This document shows, piece after piece, positions 6,790 through 17,890 of a DNA stretch of 64,000 nucleotides. The notes under the pieces were generated by a model. It was not told where the DNA came from and ran no database searches. It saw only the letters and a program-made list of their open reading frames with translations. Made by a program: the position numbers and the translations under genes. The stretch spans positions 3,720,001 through 3,784,000 of the forward strand of contig NZ_CP119147.1 of assembly GCF_029167645.1 (NCBI RefSeq). The letters run 5' to 3'. Numbering within the stretch: the first letter of the stretch is position 1; each line of letters begins with the position of its first letter. The stretch comes from Streptomyces sp. AM 2-1-1. Its GTDB lineage: Bacteria; Actinomycetota; Actinomycetes; Streptomycetales; Streptomycetaceae.

Positions 6790-6979
6790 GGATTCATGTT
6801 CGTACACACGTTCGAAGAAGGCAATGGGGCGGGGGGTGACTCTCGGCACCCCCTCCGCTGTCGCCCCTCCCGGCCCGTCGCCTCCTCCCCCCGTCGTGAC
6901 CCTCCCCGCGTCGTGGCCCCTCGCCCCGTCGTGACCCGTCCCCCGTGGCGACCCCTCGCCCCGTCGTGACCCGTCCTTC

Positions 6980-7042
6980 CACCCGTCGGGACCCCTCGCC
7001 CACCCGTCGGGACCCCTCGCCCACCCGTCGGGACCCCTCGCC
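6980..7042. repeat. 21-bp tandem repeat, three copies
   Basis: Three exact copies of a 21-base unit (CACCCGTCGGGACCCCTCGC plus C) lie head to tail, preceded by shorter degenerate copies from about 6920. They sit in the 600-base spacer between the divergent prim-pol and GH115 genes. Confidence 0.8.
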
Positions 7043-7190
7043 TCGATCGACGCCCCTGCCTCCCGTCGCCGCAGTGCCTCACGGTCGCCGGTGCCCCTCC
7101 GGGTGCTCCCCCTCCGCAATCGATCGCTGCAGGGGGATTGACCGCTGGAAAAGCCGGGCTTTAGGTTCCAGAAAATTGCGGGTCGATATT

Positions 7191-7202
7191 CGAAATGTTT
7201 CG
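7191..7202. promoter_or_regulatory. CGAAA-N2-TTTCG operator, with second copy at 7380-7391
   Basis: CGAAATGTTTCG is an interrupted palindrome of the kind bound by LacI-family sugar regulators. A second site with one altered arm (CGAAACTTTTAG) lies at 7380-7391, touching the ribosome-binding site of the GH115 gene. The pair would suit repression of the glucuronidase until xylan breakdown products appear; the regulator itself is not in the window. Confidence 0.45.
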
Positions 7203-7403
7203 ATCGGCGGCCGGATGTCTGTGCGGTCGTATGTCGGAATTCCTGGTATTCGAGTGCCTTGGCTCGATAAGGGAGAGATCGGTGAGCTGCGCGGCTCTGG
7301 CACCGGACGACTTGTCCCGCCCTGTCGACCGCCGTGACCTGCGCGATCTCTCCCATGTCCGGAGTGGCGACTCGTTTATCGAAACTTTTAGCGGAGGTCA
7401 ATC

Positions 7404-10400
7404 GTGGAACCGCAGCTTCCGGGCTCACAGAATTCTGGCTCGGATCCGGAATCGCAGACGCCGGAATCGCAGGCGCCGGGGTCGCAGGATCCGGGCGCAC
7501 CGCTCCCGGACTCGCACGCCCACCACCCGCAGGACGCCACGGACCCGACGAACCCGCAGGGACCGGGCCGTGCGAGCCGCCGGTCGGTGCTGGCGCTCGG
7601 GCTGGGCCTGAGCGTTCTCGCGTCCCCGCTCGTCTCCCTCGCCGGTGCGGCGCCCGCCGTGGCAGCGCCGAGCGGGGCGCAGGGGGTCGGCGGGTCGGTG
7701 GGCGGGACGTCCGGCGCCCGGCCCACCGACCCCGGGGCGTACCTCTCCTTCGGCCCGGTTCCCGGCGGATTCGCCCTGGTGGCGTCGGGCCGCGCGGTTC
7801 CGCTCGTCGTCAGCGGGTCCGACCACGCGGGGGTCATCCGGGCCGTCGGTGACCTGCGGTCCGACATCGAACGGGTCACCGGGGTGCGCCCGGCCGTGGT
7901 GCGGAAGGCGGGGGCCGGTCAGCGGGAGATCGCGATCGTCGGCACCCTCGGACGCAGCCCGCTGATCGACGCGCTGGTGGACGCGGGCAAGCTCGACGTG
8001 AGCGGGATCGCGGGCATGTGGGAGACGTCCCTCCAGACGATCGTGGAGCGGCCGATGCCCGGTGTGGACCGGGCCTTCGTGATCGCCGGCAGCGACCAGC
8101 GGGGCACGATCTTCGGGGCGTACGACGTCTCCCGGGGCATCGGGGTCTCCCCCTGGTACTGGTGGGACGACGTGGTGCCGGAGCACCGCGACCAGATCCA
8201 CGTCCGCCCGGGCCGGCACACCCAGGGCACCCCCGCGGTGAAGTACCGGGGGATCTTCGTCAACGACGAGAACCCCGCGCTCGGCACCTGGGCGCCGAAG
8301 TTCTTCGGGCCCGGCAAGGCGGCCGGCTTCGAGGGCGGATTCAACGCCGACTTCTGGGCCCGGGTCTTCGAGGTGCTGCTCCGCCTCAAGGCCAACTACC
8401 TCTGGCCGGCGGTCTGGGGCCGGGCCTTCGCCGAGGACGACCCGCTGAACCACGCCACCGCGACGGCGTACGGCATCGTGATGGGCACCTCGCACGAGGC
8501 CCCCATGATGCGCGGCATCGAGGAGTGGAACCGGCACGCGGTCGCCGCCGTGCGCGACAGCGCGGGCACCATCATCACGCCCGGCCACGACCCCTACGGC
8601 GGTACCGGCGAGTGGTCCTTCCGGCGCAACTCCGATGCGCTGAAGGCCTACTGGGCCGACGGCATCCGCCGCATGAAGGAGCAGGACTTCGAGGGCGTGG
8701 TCACCCTCGGCATGCGCGGAAACGGCGACACCAGCCTGCCGGACGGTGACGCGATCGAGCTGATGAGCGAGATCATCGCGAGTCAGCGCGCCATCATCGC
8801 CGACATCACCGGTGACGAGAGGTCCGTCCCGCAGGTGTGGACGCTCTACAAGGAGGTACAGCGCTACTGGGACCGAGGGCTGCGCGTCCCCGACGACGTG
8901 ACCGTGGTGCTCACCGACGACAACTGGGGCAACGTCCGCAAGCTGCCCCGGCTCGACACCGACGACCGGGCCGGCGGTTACGGCCTCTACTACCACTTCG
9001 ACTACGTGGGCGTCGGCCGCAACTACAAGTGGGTGGACACCACGTCGCTGCCGAACATGTGGGACCAGCTCAACCAGTCGTACACGTACGGCAACCGCAA
9101 CCTGTGGGTCACCAACGTCGGTGACCTGAAGGGCAACGAGCTCGCCACGCAGTTCTTCATGGAGTACGCCTGGAGCCCGGAGCGCTGGGACCTCGACCAC
9201 ATCCCCGAGTGGGAACTCGCCTACGCGCGCCAGCACTTCGGCGACAAGCAGGCCCGGCGGATCGCCGAGATCCTCTCCGAGTACGCGCACCTCCAGCAGA
9301 TCCGCAAACCGGAGCTGCTGAACCGGCGCATCACCCTCGATCCCGCGAAGAACCCCGCCACCGACCCATCGGCGATCGTCTACGACGACCGGGCGACCCC
9401 CTTCAGCCTCGTCGACCACCGCGAGCTGGAGCGGGTCACCGACCGCTGGCGGGCGCTGGCGGCGAAGTCCCGCGAGGTCGGCGAGCGACTGCCCGCCGCC
9501 TCCCAGGACGCCTGGTTCGAGCTGGTCGGGTACGAGGTCGAGGCCACCGCGAACGTCTACGAGCTGCGCGAGGCGCAGTTCACCAACCTCTTCTACGCGG
9601 ACCAGGGCCGGGCCCTGACCAACGAGCTGGCCGCCGCCGCCGAAGCCCGCCTCGCCGACGACTTCGCCTTCTCTAAGAGGTTCAACACCCGCGTCGCGGA
9701 CGGGAAGTGGGAGGGCTTCCAGACCCAGCCGCACATCGGGTACGGAGACGTCGCCCGGTACGGGCCCAACGCTCCCTGGCAGCAGCCCGAGCTGAACAAC
9801 GTCGCCCTGGTGGACGAGATCTACCCTCCGGTGAAGCGCATCGAGCTGCCCCGGGCGGCCGAGATGGGCGTCGCCGTCGAGGGCAGCGGGGAGTGGTGGC
9901 CGGTCGGCGGCTCGGGCGGGGCGACGCTGCCGGTCCTCTCCCCGTACGCCACCGGCCCCGACCCGTACCTCGACGTCTTCAACCGCGGGCGGACGCCGTT
10001 CGACTACCGGATCACCACGGGTGAGCCCTGGCTGGTGGTGGACCGGCCGCGGGGACGGGTCACCACGCAGACCCGGGTCACCCTGCGGGCCGACTTCGCA
10101 CGCGCGCCCCGGGGCGTCAGCCGGGTACCGGTCACCGTGAGCGGCCCGGGCGGGGCGAGCGTCGTGGTGACCGCGGTGATCGACCGGCCCCGGACGCCGA
10201 AGTCGGGCCTCTCGGGGTTCGTGGAGGCCCGCGGGTACGTGTCGATGGAGGCCGGGCACTACACCCGCGCGGTCGGCAGCGGCTCGGTGCACTGGCGCCA
10301 CCTGCCCGGGATCGGGCGTACGACGGGCGGTATGGAGCCCTTCCCGGTGACGGCGGCCCGGCAGACGGCGGGCCGGGGGCCCCGGCTGGAGTACACGGTG

Positions 10401-10754
10401 AGCCTCTTCACCACCGGACCGGTCACGGTCTGGGCGTACCTCTCCCCGAGGAACGACGCGCTGGCGGGCGACGGCCTGAAGTACGCGGTCTCCTTCGACG
10501 ACGACGTGCCGCGCACGGTGAACGCCACGGCGGTCACCGGCCAGGACGACGGCACGATGAACCCGCAGTGGGCCCGCGGCACGTCCGACAACGTCAACCG
10601 CACCGCCACCGAGCACGTCGTCGTCCGGCCGGGAAAGCACGTACTGAAGTTCTGGATGATCGACCCCACGGTGGTGCTCCAGAAGCTGGTGGTCGACACC
10701 GGCGGCCTGCGGCCCGTCTACCTCGGGCCGCCCGAGAGCCTGCGACTGCGCTGA
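7404..10754 (+). CDS. GH115-family xylan alpha-1,2-glucuronidase, Tat-exported
   Basis: This large secreted glycoside hydrolase of 1116 residues should remove (4-O-methyl)glucuronic acid side chains from glucuronoxylan. The first 50 residues are Pro/Ser/Asp-rich. They are followed by a twin-arginine signal (SRRSVLALGLGL) and a cleavage-type AVAAP. GH115 landmarks follow in order: the FGAYDVSRGIGVSPWYWWDD block, KYRGIFVNDENPALGTWAP, the KANYLWPAVWGRAF segment, GTSHEAPMMR, and the WTLYKEVQ.YWDRGL plus LTDDNWGN region. A beta-rich C-terminal half carries the extra domains usual for the family. The GTG start at 7404 has GGAGG 7 bases upstream. It stands alone with its own terminator and two candidate operators in front, so it is probably an independent, substrate-controlled gene. 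Confidence 0.9.
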   Translation: MEPQLPGSQNSGSDPESQTPESQAPGSQDPGAPLPDSHAHHPQDATDPTNPQGPGRASRRSVLALGLGLSVLASPLVSLAGAAPAVAAPSGAQGVGGSVGGTSGARPTDPGAYLSFGPVPGGFALVASGRAVPLVVSGSDHAGVIRAVGDLRSDIERVTGVRPAVVRKAGAGQREIAIVGTLGRSPLIDALVDAGKLDVSGIAGMWETSLQTIVERPMPGVDRAFVIAGSDQRGTIFGAYDVSRGIGVSPWYWWDDVVPEHRDQIHVRPGRHTQGTPAVKYRGIFVNDENPALGTWAPKFFGPGKAAGFEGGFNADFWARVFEVLLRLKANYLWPAVWGRAFAEDDPLNHATATAYGIVMGTSHEAPMMRGIEEWNRHAVAAVRDSAGTIITPGHDPYGGTGEWSFRRNSDALKAYWADGIRRMKEQDFEGVVTLGMRGNGDTSLPDGDAIELMSEIIASQRAIIADITGDERSVPQVWTLYKEVQRYWDRGLRVPDDVTVVLTDDNWGNVRKLPRLDTDDRAGGYGLYYHFDYVGVGRNYKWVDTTSLPNMWDQLNQSYTYGNRNLWVTNVGDLKGNELATQFFMEYAWSPERWDLDHIPEWELAYARQHFGDKQARRIAEILSEYAHLQQIRKPELLNRRITLDPAKNPATDPSAIVYDDRATPFSLVDHRELERVTDRWRALAAKSREVGERLPAASQDAWFELVGYEVEATANVYELREAQFTNLFYADQGRALTNELAAAAEARLADDFAFSKRFNTRVADGKWEGFQTQPHIGYGDVARYGPNAPWQQPELNNVALVDEIYPPVKRIELPRAAEMGVAVEGSGEWWPVGGSGGATLPVLSPYATGPDPYLDVFNRGRTPFDYRITTGEPWLVVDRPRGRVTTQTRVTLRADFARAPRGVSRVPVTVSGPGGASVVVTAVIDRPRTPKSGLSGFVEARGYVSMEAGHYTRAVGSGSVHWRHLPGIGRTTGGMEPFPVTAARQTAGRGPRLEYTVSLFTTGPVTVWAYLSPRNDALAGDGLKYAVSFDDDVPRTVNATAVTGQDDGTMNPQWARGTSDNVNRTATEHVVVRPGKHVLKFWMIDPTVVLQKLVVDTGGLRPVYLGPPESLRLR

Positions 10755-10768
10755 CCCGCCAGCGTGGC

Positions 10769-10810
10769 GGACGGTCCGCACGGCGCCCCCGGTGCCCGTG
10801 CGGACCGTCC
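10769..10810 (+). terminator. terminator of the GH115 gene
   Basis: A 15-bp perfect stem (GGACGGTCCGCACGG with its complement) closes a 12-base loop. It begins 14 bases after the stop codon. The following 270 bases up to the next gene are GC-rich and hold only its promoter region. Confidence 0.7.
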
Positions 10811-11086
10811 CTCCTGCCCGTGCGGACCGCTCCCGTCCGGTCCGGCGGTGACCGGGGGCCTCGGCGCCGTCCCCGTCCCGCCGTCCCCGTCCCGACTCCC
10901 CACCCGCCACCCGCCGCCGACCGGGGTCGCGGCCCCGAGCCCGTCCCCCATCCCGCCCCCGACTCTCCGCCCCGCCCCCTCCACCCCCAGAAGGTGGATC
11001 CCGCCCCGCGCCTACAACCTGAGGCGGACGCGCTGTCGGGACCTGGGGCCGATCCGTCACCCGGCCATCACTCCTAGGTTGGAGCA

Positions 11087-11695
11087 ATGACCACGCCAGT
11101 CTGCACGGGGGCCTCCCGGCACTCCGCTGCCGCCGCCGGACACACTCCGCCCTACCCGTCGTTCTCCTGCTACGTCCGGGCGCGCGGTCCCGGCCTGCTG
11201 CGCACCGCCCGTTCGCTCACCGCCAACCCCAGCGATGCCGAGGACCTGCTCCAGACCGCGCTGGCCAAGACGTACGTGGCCTGGGAGCGGATCGAGGACC
11301 ACGGGGCGCTGGACGGTTACGTCCGCCGCGCCCTGGTGAACACCCGTACCTCGCAGTGGCGCAAGCGGAAGGTCGACGAGTACGCCTGCGACGAGCTCCC
11401 CGAGCCGCGGACCGCGCCGGTCCCCGACCCCGCCGAACGCCAGTCTCTGCACGACGCGATGTGGCGGGCCGTGCGGAAGCTGCCCGACCGGCAGCGCGCG
11501 ATGGTCGTCCTGCGGTACTACGAGGACCTCAGCGAGGTGCAGACCGCCGAGGTGCTCGGGGTCTCCGTCGGCACGGTGAAGAGCGCCGTCTCCCGTGCGC
11601 TCCGCAAGCTCCGCGAGGACCCGGAGATCTCCCTCGTCCCCCGGACGGACCGGGCCCGCGAGCACGAGTCCGCCGGCACGCGTTCGGATCGGTAG
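11087..11695 (+). CDS. SigE-family ECF RNA polymerase sigma factor
   Basis: This 202-residue sigma-70 factor is of the SigE-family ECF group common in Streptomyces. Region 2 is at about 25-90, with ARSLTANPSDAEDLLQTALAKTY and the DGYVRRALVNTRTSQWRK recognition part. Region 4 is at about 125-180, with LPDRQRAMVVLRYYEDLSE and the helix-turn-helix TAEVLGVSVGTVKSAVSRAL. The first 20 residues are a poorly conserved tail. Members of this group are often not paired with a classical anti-sigma gene, and none is seen here; neighbours are a glycoside hydrolase and an acyl-CoA ligase. ATG at 11087 follows GGTTGGAG. Target genes cannot be deduced from the sequence. Confidence 0.85.
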   Translation: MTTPVCTGASRHSAAAAGHTPPYPSFSCYVRARGPGLLRTARSLTANPSDAEDLLQTALAKTYVAWERIEDHGALDGYVRRALVNTRTSQWRKRKVDEYACDELPEPRTAPVPDPAERQSLHDAMWRAVRKLPDRQRAMVVLRYYEDLSEVQTAEVLGVSVGTVKSAVSRALRKLREDPEISLVPRTDRAREHESAGTRSDR

Positions 11696-11709
11696 GGCCG
11701 GGAGTAGTG

Positions 11710-11727
11710 ACATACCGCGCGGTATGT
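11710..11727. promoter_or_regulatory. 18-bp perfect palindrome (TetR-type operator)
   Basis: ACATACCGCGCGGTATGT is a perfect 18-base palindrome, 52 bases before the acyl-CoA ligase start. Palindromes with ATACC/GGTAT arms are typical targets of TetR regulators of fatty-acid genes. The matching regulator is not adjacent. Confidence 0.6.
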
Positions 11728-11779
11728 GCGCAGAATCAGCGGACCCCTACTGCCGCGTAGCGCCCACCGGGAGGATGCC

Positions 11780-13429
<1,650 letters not shown>

Positions 13430-13519
13430 CCGGCCCGGCCCGGAGCACCGGCCCACGCGGCGAAGAACAGGTCGAAGGGCAGGGCGACGGGCAGCGCGAC
13501 GGGCGAACGGCAGGGCGAC

Positions 13520-13560
13520 GGGTGAGGGGCGGTACGGAGTCTCCGTACCGCCCCTCACCC
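13520..13560. terminator. bidirectional terminator, 18-bp perfect stem
   Basis: GGGTGAGGGGCGGTACGG pairs perfectly with its complement across a 5-base loop. It sits between the convergent acyl-CoA ligase and PAS-protein genes and can serve both. Confidence 0.8.
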
Positions 13561-13579
13561 TTCACCGTTCACCGCGAGG

Positions 13580-16500
13580 TCAGTTGGTCCCTATCTTCGC
13601 CAGCAGGTCGACGATCCGGGACTGCACCTCGTCGCTGGTGGAGCGCTCGGCCAGGAAGAGCGCCGTCTCGCCCGAGGCGAGCAGCGACAGATCGGGTCCG
13701 TCGAGTCCGGCCGAGGTGTAGACGACCAGCGGGGTGCGGTTCAGACGCCCGTTGGCCCGCAGCCAGTCGATGATCCCGGCCCGCCGACGGCGTACCTGCA
13801 TCAGGTCCATCACCACCAGGTTGGGCCGCATCGACGTGGCCAGGTCGACCGCCTCACTGTCGGTCGCCGCCCGTACGGCCTGCATCCCGCGCCGCTCCAG
13901 CGTCTGCGCCAGGGCCGTCGCGATCTCCTCGCGCTCCTCGATGACCAGTACGCGCGGCGGGTGCTGCTCGCTGTCGCGCGGAGCGAGCGCCTTGAGGAGG
14001 ACGGCCGGGTCGGCGCCGTACGCGGTGTCCCGGCTCGCCTGCCCCAGACCCGCCGTGACCAGCACCGGAACCTCGGCGGCCACCGCCGCCTGACGCAGCG
14101 ACTGGAGGGCCGTACGGGTGATGGGGCCGGTCAGCGGATCCACGAAGAGCGCGGCGGGGAACGCGGCGATCTGCGCGTCCACCTCCTCGCGCGAGTGCAC
14201 GATCACCGGCCGGTAGCCGCGGTCGCTGAGCGCCTGCTGGGTCGACACGTCGGGGGCGGGCCAGACCAGCAGCCGCCGGGGGTTGTCCAGCGGCTCCGGG
14301 GGCAGTTCGTCGTCGACCGGCCGGGGCTGGGGACGGTTGGCGACCTCGACCGCGCCGCCCGGACCGTCCAGCGGCTCCGGTCCCTCCGCACCCGCGTCGG
14401 GTGCTCCTATGGCGTACGAACGGCCCTCGGCGACCGGCGCCAGCAACGGTCCGGGGGGCGCGGCCGGGGTGACCGGCCGCGGGGGCTGCGCACCGGCGGC
14501 GGGCCGTGCGGGCTGCGGCGCCGGACCCTGCGCGGGGGCCGTGGTGGCCGGGGCGTCGCTCTCGGGGGGCGCCGCCAGCTTGCGCCGCCGGCCGGCCCCG
14601 CCGAGCGTCTGGTTCTGCTGGTGCCCCAGGTGCTGCACGAGCGGCACGCCCTGACCGAGCGTCCGCACGCTGAACGCCCGGCCCTGGGTGTCCGAACCCC
14701 CGGGCGCCGGCATTTCGGCGGGCAGCGGCTGCCTGCGGGCCGCCGGCACGGCGACGGGCGGTACGAGGGTGCTGCCCGTCGCGTGCGTCGTGGGCCCGGC
14801 GTCACCGGGCACCGGCCCGGAGGCGGCGGGCGGCGACGGCGGTGCGACGGCCGCGGCGGGCGGTACGACGGCGGACGCTGCCGTCGGGGCGGCGGGGCTC
14901 TCGGAACCGCTCCGGGCGCGTGCGGCGTACGCGAGGGCCGGCTGCGGTGCCGCGTCCCCCTCCGGGACGGCGTCGTCGCCTGGGCGCCGGTGGTCCGCGG
15001 GGGCGGCGGGGGCGTTGGGGGCGTTCTCACCGGTCCACCCGGTCGAGTCGACCCGTGACCAGCTCTCCGGTGAACCCGCCGACTCTTCGGGGTGGGCCCG
15101 GCGGCGGCCGGACGGGGAGGAGACCGGGTGCGGCTGCGGCGGCGTGTGGTCCTCGTCCGGCCCGACGGTGGCGTCGTGCCGCTCGGGCATCGGTACGGGC
15201 GCGGGCCGGTCCGCGTCGGCGGGGGGCAGCGCGAACGGGGTGCGCGGACCCGCGTTCTCGGCGGCCAGCCGCTCCTGCGCGGCGGCCAGCGCACGCCGGG
15301 CACGGCGTCCGGCGGGCTGGAGTTCCGGCGCGAGCGCCTCGGGCTGCGGGAGCCCTTCGTCATGGACGGCGGGAGACCGCACCGGCAGCGCCGGACGCAC
15401 CGGCTGCCCGGTGGGCCGGGACACGGGAGCCTGCGGGCCCCGCACCGGTGAGCCCTGCACCGGTGAACCCTGCGGCGGAGCGACCTGAGCCTGCGTGCCC
15501 GCCGGAACCCCGTGCGGCGGAACACCCTGCGGCGGCACGGTCTGCCCGCGCTGCGGGCGTCCCGCACCCTGGGCGCCCTCGGCCGCCGTCACGACCGAGC
15601 CCTCCGAGGGGGCGTTGCCGGCCGCCGGAAGCGCGAGCGCCTGCCCGGCGCCGCGCCCACCCGCCTGCGCGGGCCCCACCTGCTGGGCCGGAGCCGGTTC
15701 GGGCACGGGCGCGGACTCCGCGGGAGGACCGCCCTGCGCCGGCACCGGGGCCGGCTCCGCCGGGCTGGGACGGCCGCGTCTGCGGCCCGAACCCTCGCTC
15801 GGCCGTGGCAGCAGCGCCTCCGGGGTCTGCTCCTCCACCGCTGCCGGGCCCCGCCGCGCCCGGCGACGCCCGGTCGCACCGGCGCCGCCGGACGTGTCAC
15901 CGCCGACCGGCACGCCGTCGGCCGGGAGCCCCGCGCCGTCGGAACCCGCCACCGGCGGGGCGCCCTCCGCCTCGGCGCCCGTGAGGCTCCCGGGCTCCTC
16001 CGGGTCCAGCGCGCTCTCGAGGAACGCGTCCGTCGAGGACCTGCGCGCCCTGCGGCGGCCCCCACTGACGACGGCGGGAGCGCCGACCGCCTCGAAGGCT
16101 GCGACGTCCTGCTGCTCCGGCACGGCGGCCGGCAGCGAAGGAGCCTGCTCGGGCTGGTGCGGGACGGTGCCGGACCCCGTGCCCAGCGGCACTTCGAGGA
16201 CGTACGCGCTCCCCGCCATGCCGGGCATCTCATGGGTCTGGAGCACTCCGCCGTGCGCCCGGACGATCCCGCTCACGATCGGCGCGTGCACCGGGTCGCC
16301 GCCGGCGAACGGGCCGCGCACCTCGATCCGTACGACGTCCCCGCGCTGCGCCGCCGCCACCACGACGGTCGAGTCGAGATAGCCGCCGCCGGGGGCGATC
16401 CGGGCCTTGCCGGTGGAGTCGATGCCGGCCACGTCCGCGACCAGGTGGGCCAGGGCGGTCGCCAGCCGGCGTGCGTCGACCTCGGCCTCGATCGGCGGGG

Positions 16501-17890
16501 CGTGCACCGCGAACTGCGCGCGCCCCGGCCCGATCAGCTCGACCGCGCCGTCGATGCCCGCCGTCACGACGGCGTCGATCGGCGCCGGGGCCTTGTCCAG
16601 GGGATCCGTACCGAAGTCCAGACGCTGGTAGCCCAGGACGTTGTCGACCAGGGTCGTCATCCGGGCGTAACCGGCGGACAGGTGGTGCAGGATCTGGTTC
16701 GCCTCGGGCCAGAGCTGGCCCGCCGGGTCGGAGGCGAGGGTGGAGAGTTCGCCCCGCAACTCCTCCAGCGGCCCGCGCAGCGACTCGCCGAGAACGGCCG
16801 TCAACTGCGCGTGCTGCGCCTCCACCAGGGCGATGTGCTCGGCCCGCTCCTCCAGCTCGGAGGCGTACCGCTCGGTGCGGTCGGCCATCTCGGAGGCGTG
16901 GCCCTCGGTGAGGCCGGTGACCTCGGTGGCATGGCTCTCGGTGAGGCCGGTGACCTCGGCGGTGTGGCTCTCGATCAGCTCCGCGACCTCGGCCGCGTGC
17001 TTCTTCGTCAGCTCGGCGATCTCGGCGGCGTGCTGCTCGGTCAGCCCGGCGACCTCGGCCGTGTGCTGCTCGGTCAGCTCCTCGTACGGCCTGCGGTCGG
17101 TGAAGGTCATCACCGCGCCGACCAGTTGGTCGCCGTCCCGGACCGGAGCGGTCGTCAGGTCCACCGGGACCCGGGCGCCGCTCTTGGACCAGAGCACCTG
17201 GCCGCGCACCCGGTGCTTGCGCCCGGAGCGCAGGGTGTCGGCGAGCGGCGACTCGTCGTACGGGAACGGGTCGCCCTCCGCACGCGAGTGCAGGATCAGC
17301 GGGTGCAGCTCCTTGCCGCCCAGGTCGCTGGCGCGGAACCCCAGGATCTGCGCGGCGGCCGGGTTGACCAGGACGACCCGGCCGTCCGTGTCCGTACCGA
17401 CGACACCCTCGGAGGCGGCCCGCAGGATCATCTCGACCTGCCGCTGCGAACGGGCCAGTTCGGCCTCGGTGTCGACGGTGCCGGAGAGGTCCCGGACGAC
17501 GATCATCAGCAGCTCGTCGCCGGTGAAGGACGGGGCGGGGAAGTCGTTGTAGGCGGCCTGGCCGCTGTCGATGCTCGCGCTGGTGACCTCGACGGGGAAC
17601 TCGTGTCCGTCGGTCCGCCGCGCGATCATCCGCGTCGGCTTGGTCCTCCCCCGGGAGTCGGCCGAGTCCGGCCGCCGCATCGACCCGGGGATCAACCGCG
17701 AGTCGAACTCGGAGAGCAGGTCGAGGAGTCCCCGGCCCACCAGCCCCGTGCCGGGTGCCTCGAACATCTCGAGCGCGATGGCGTTGGCGTTGACGACCGT
17801 GCCGTTGGCATTGACGAGCAGCAGCCCGTCAGGAAGGGCGTCGAGTATGGCTGCGAGGCGAGCAGTGCCTCGGGATGGCCTGCTGCTCAC
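13580..17890 (-). CDS. PAS / pseudo-histidine-kinase / receiver-like scaffold protein, 1436 aa
   Basis: This is a very large cytoplasmic signalling protein. From the N-terminus it has a PAS domain (about 10-140) and a second PAS domain (about 150-265). A hendecad coiled coil follows (about 268-360; repeats such as LTEQHAAEVAE). Next is a histidine-kinase-like part (about 365-585), a roughly 600-residue Pro/Ala/Gln-rich disordered linker, and two receiver-like domains (about 1198-1310 and 1313-1436). The H-box reads ESLRGPLEELR, so Ser stands where the phospho-accepting His of HELRTPL should be, and no canonical N box or G boxes are seen. The last receiver keeps the acidic pair (IEERE) and Asp in VVMDLM. 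It is probably a signalling scaffold rather than an active kinase. GTG 17890 is chosen because GGAGG precedes it. No membrane helix is present. Confidence 0.7.
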   Translation of the reverse strand: MSSRPSRGTARLAAILDALPDGLLLVNANGTVVNANAIALEMFEAPGTGLVGRGLLDLLSEFDSRLIPGSMRRPDSADSRGRTKPTRMIARRTDGHEFPVEVTSASIDSGQAAYNDFPAPSFTGDELLMIVVRDLSGTVDTEAELARSQRQVEMILRAASEGVVGTDTDGRVVLVNPAAAQILGFRASDLGGKELHPLILHSRAEGDPFPYDESPLADTLRSGRKHRVRGQVLWSKSGARVPVDLTTAPVRDGDQLVGAVMTFTDRRPYEELTEQHTAEVAGLTEQHAAEIAELTKKHAAEVAELIESHTAEVTGLTESHATEVTGLTEGHASEMADRTERYASELEERAEHIALVEAQHAQLTAVLGESLRGPLEELRGELSTLASDPAGQLWPEANQILHHLSAGYARMTTLVDNVLGYQRLDFGTDPLDKAPAPIDAVVTAGIDGAVELIGPGRAQFAVHAPPIEAEVDARRLATALAHLVADVAGIDSTGKARIAPGGGYLDSTVVVAAAQRGDVVRIEVRGPFAGGDPVHAPIVSGIVRAHGGVLQTHEMPGMAGSAYVLEVPLGTGSGTVPHQPEQAPSLPAAVPEQQDVAAFEAVGAPAVVSGGRRRARRSSTDAFLESALDPEEPGSLTGAEAEGAPPVAGSDGAGLPADGVPVGGDTSGGAGATGRRRARRGPAAVEEQTPEALLPRPSEGSGRRRGRPSPAEPAPVPAQGGPPAESAPVPEPAPAQQVGPAQAGGRGAGQALALPAAGNAPSEGSVVTAAEGAQGAGRPQRGQTVPPQGVPPHGVPAGTQAQVAPPQGSPVQGSPVRGPQAPVSRPTGQPVRPALPVRSPAVHDEGLPQPEALAPELQPAGRRARRALAAAQERLAAENAGPRTPFALPPADADRPAPVPMPERHDATVGPDEDHTPPQPHPVSSPSGRRRAHPEESAGSPESWSRVDSTGWTGENAPNAPAAPADHRRPGDDAVPEGDAAPQPALAYAARARSGSESPAAPTAASAVVPPAAAVAPPSPPAASGPVPGDAGPTTHATGSTLVPPVAVPAARRQPLPAEMPAPGGSDTQGRAFSVRTLGQGVPLVQHLGHQQNQTLGGAGRRRKLAAPPESDAPATTAPAQGPAPQPARPAAGAQPPRPVTPAAPPGPLLAPVAEGRSYAIGAPDAGAEGPEPLDGPGGAVEVANRPQPRPVDDELPPEPLDNPRRLLVWPAPDVSTQQALSDRGYRPVIVHSREEVDAQIAAFPAALFVDPLTGPITRTALQSLRQAAVAAEVPVLVTAGLGQASRDTAYGADPAVLLKALAPRDSEQHPPRVLVIEEREEIATALAQTLERRGMQAVRAATDSEAVDLATSMRPNLVVMDLMQVRRRRAGIIDWLRANGRLNRTPLVVYTSAGLDGPDLSLLASGETALFLAERSTSDEVQSRIVDLLAKIGTN

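Noticed and set aside
6920..7042. CRISPR array
   Set aside because: The units are contiguous tandem repeats without spacers, and no cas genes are present.
6790..7500. N-terminal extension of the prim-pol frame with repeated GWARGPD units
   Set aside because: The extension is 21-bp tandem repeat DNA without a start signal; family homology begins at the ATG at 6789.
7425..11087. 1220-residue minus-strand frame opposite the GH115 gene
   Set aside because: Long antisense frames are common opposite high-GC genes; its product is Arg/Val/Asp low complexity while the plus strand has clear GH115 motifs.
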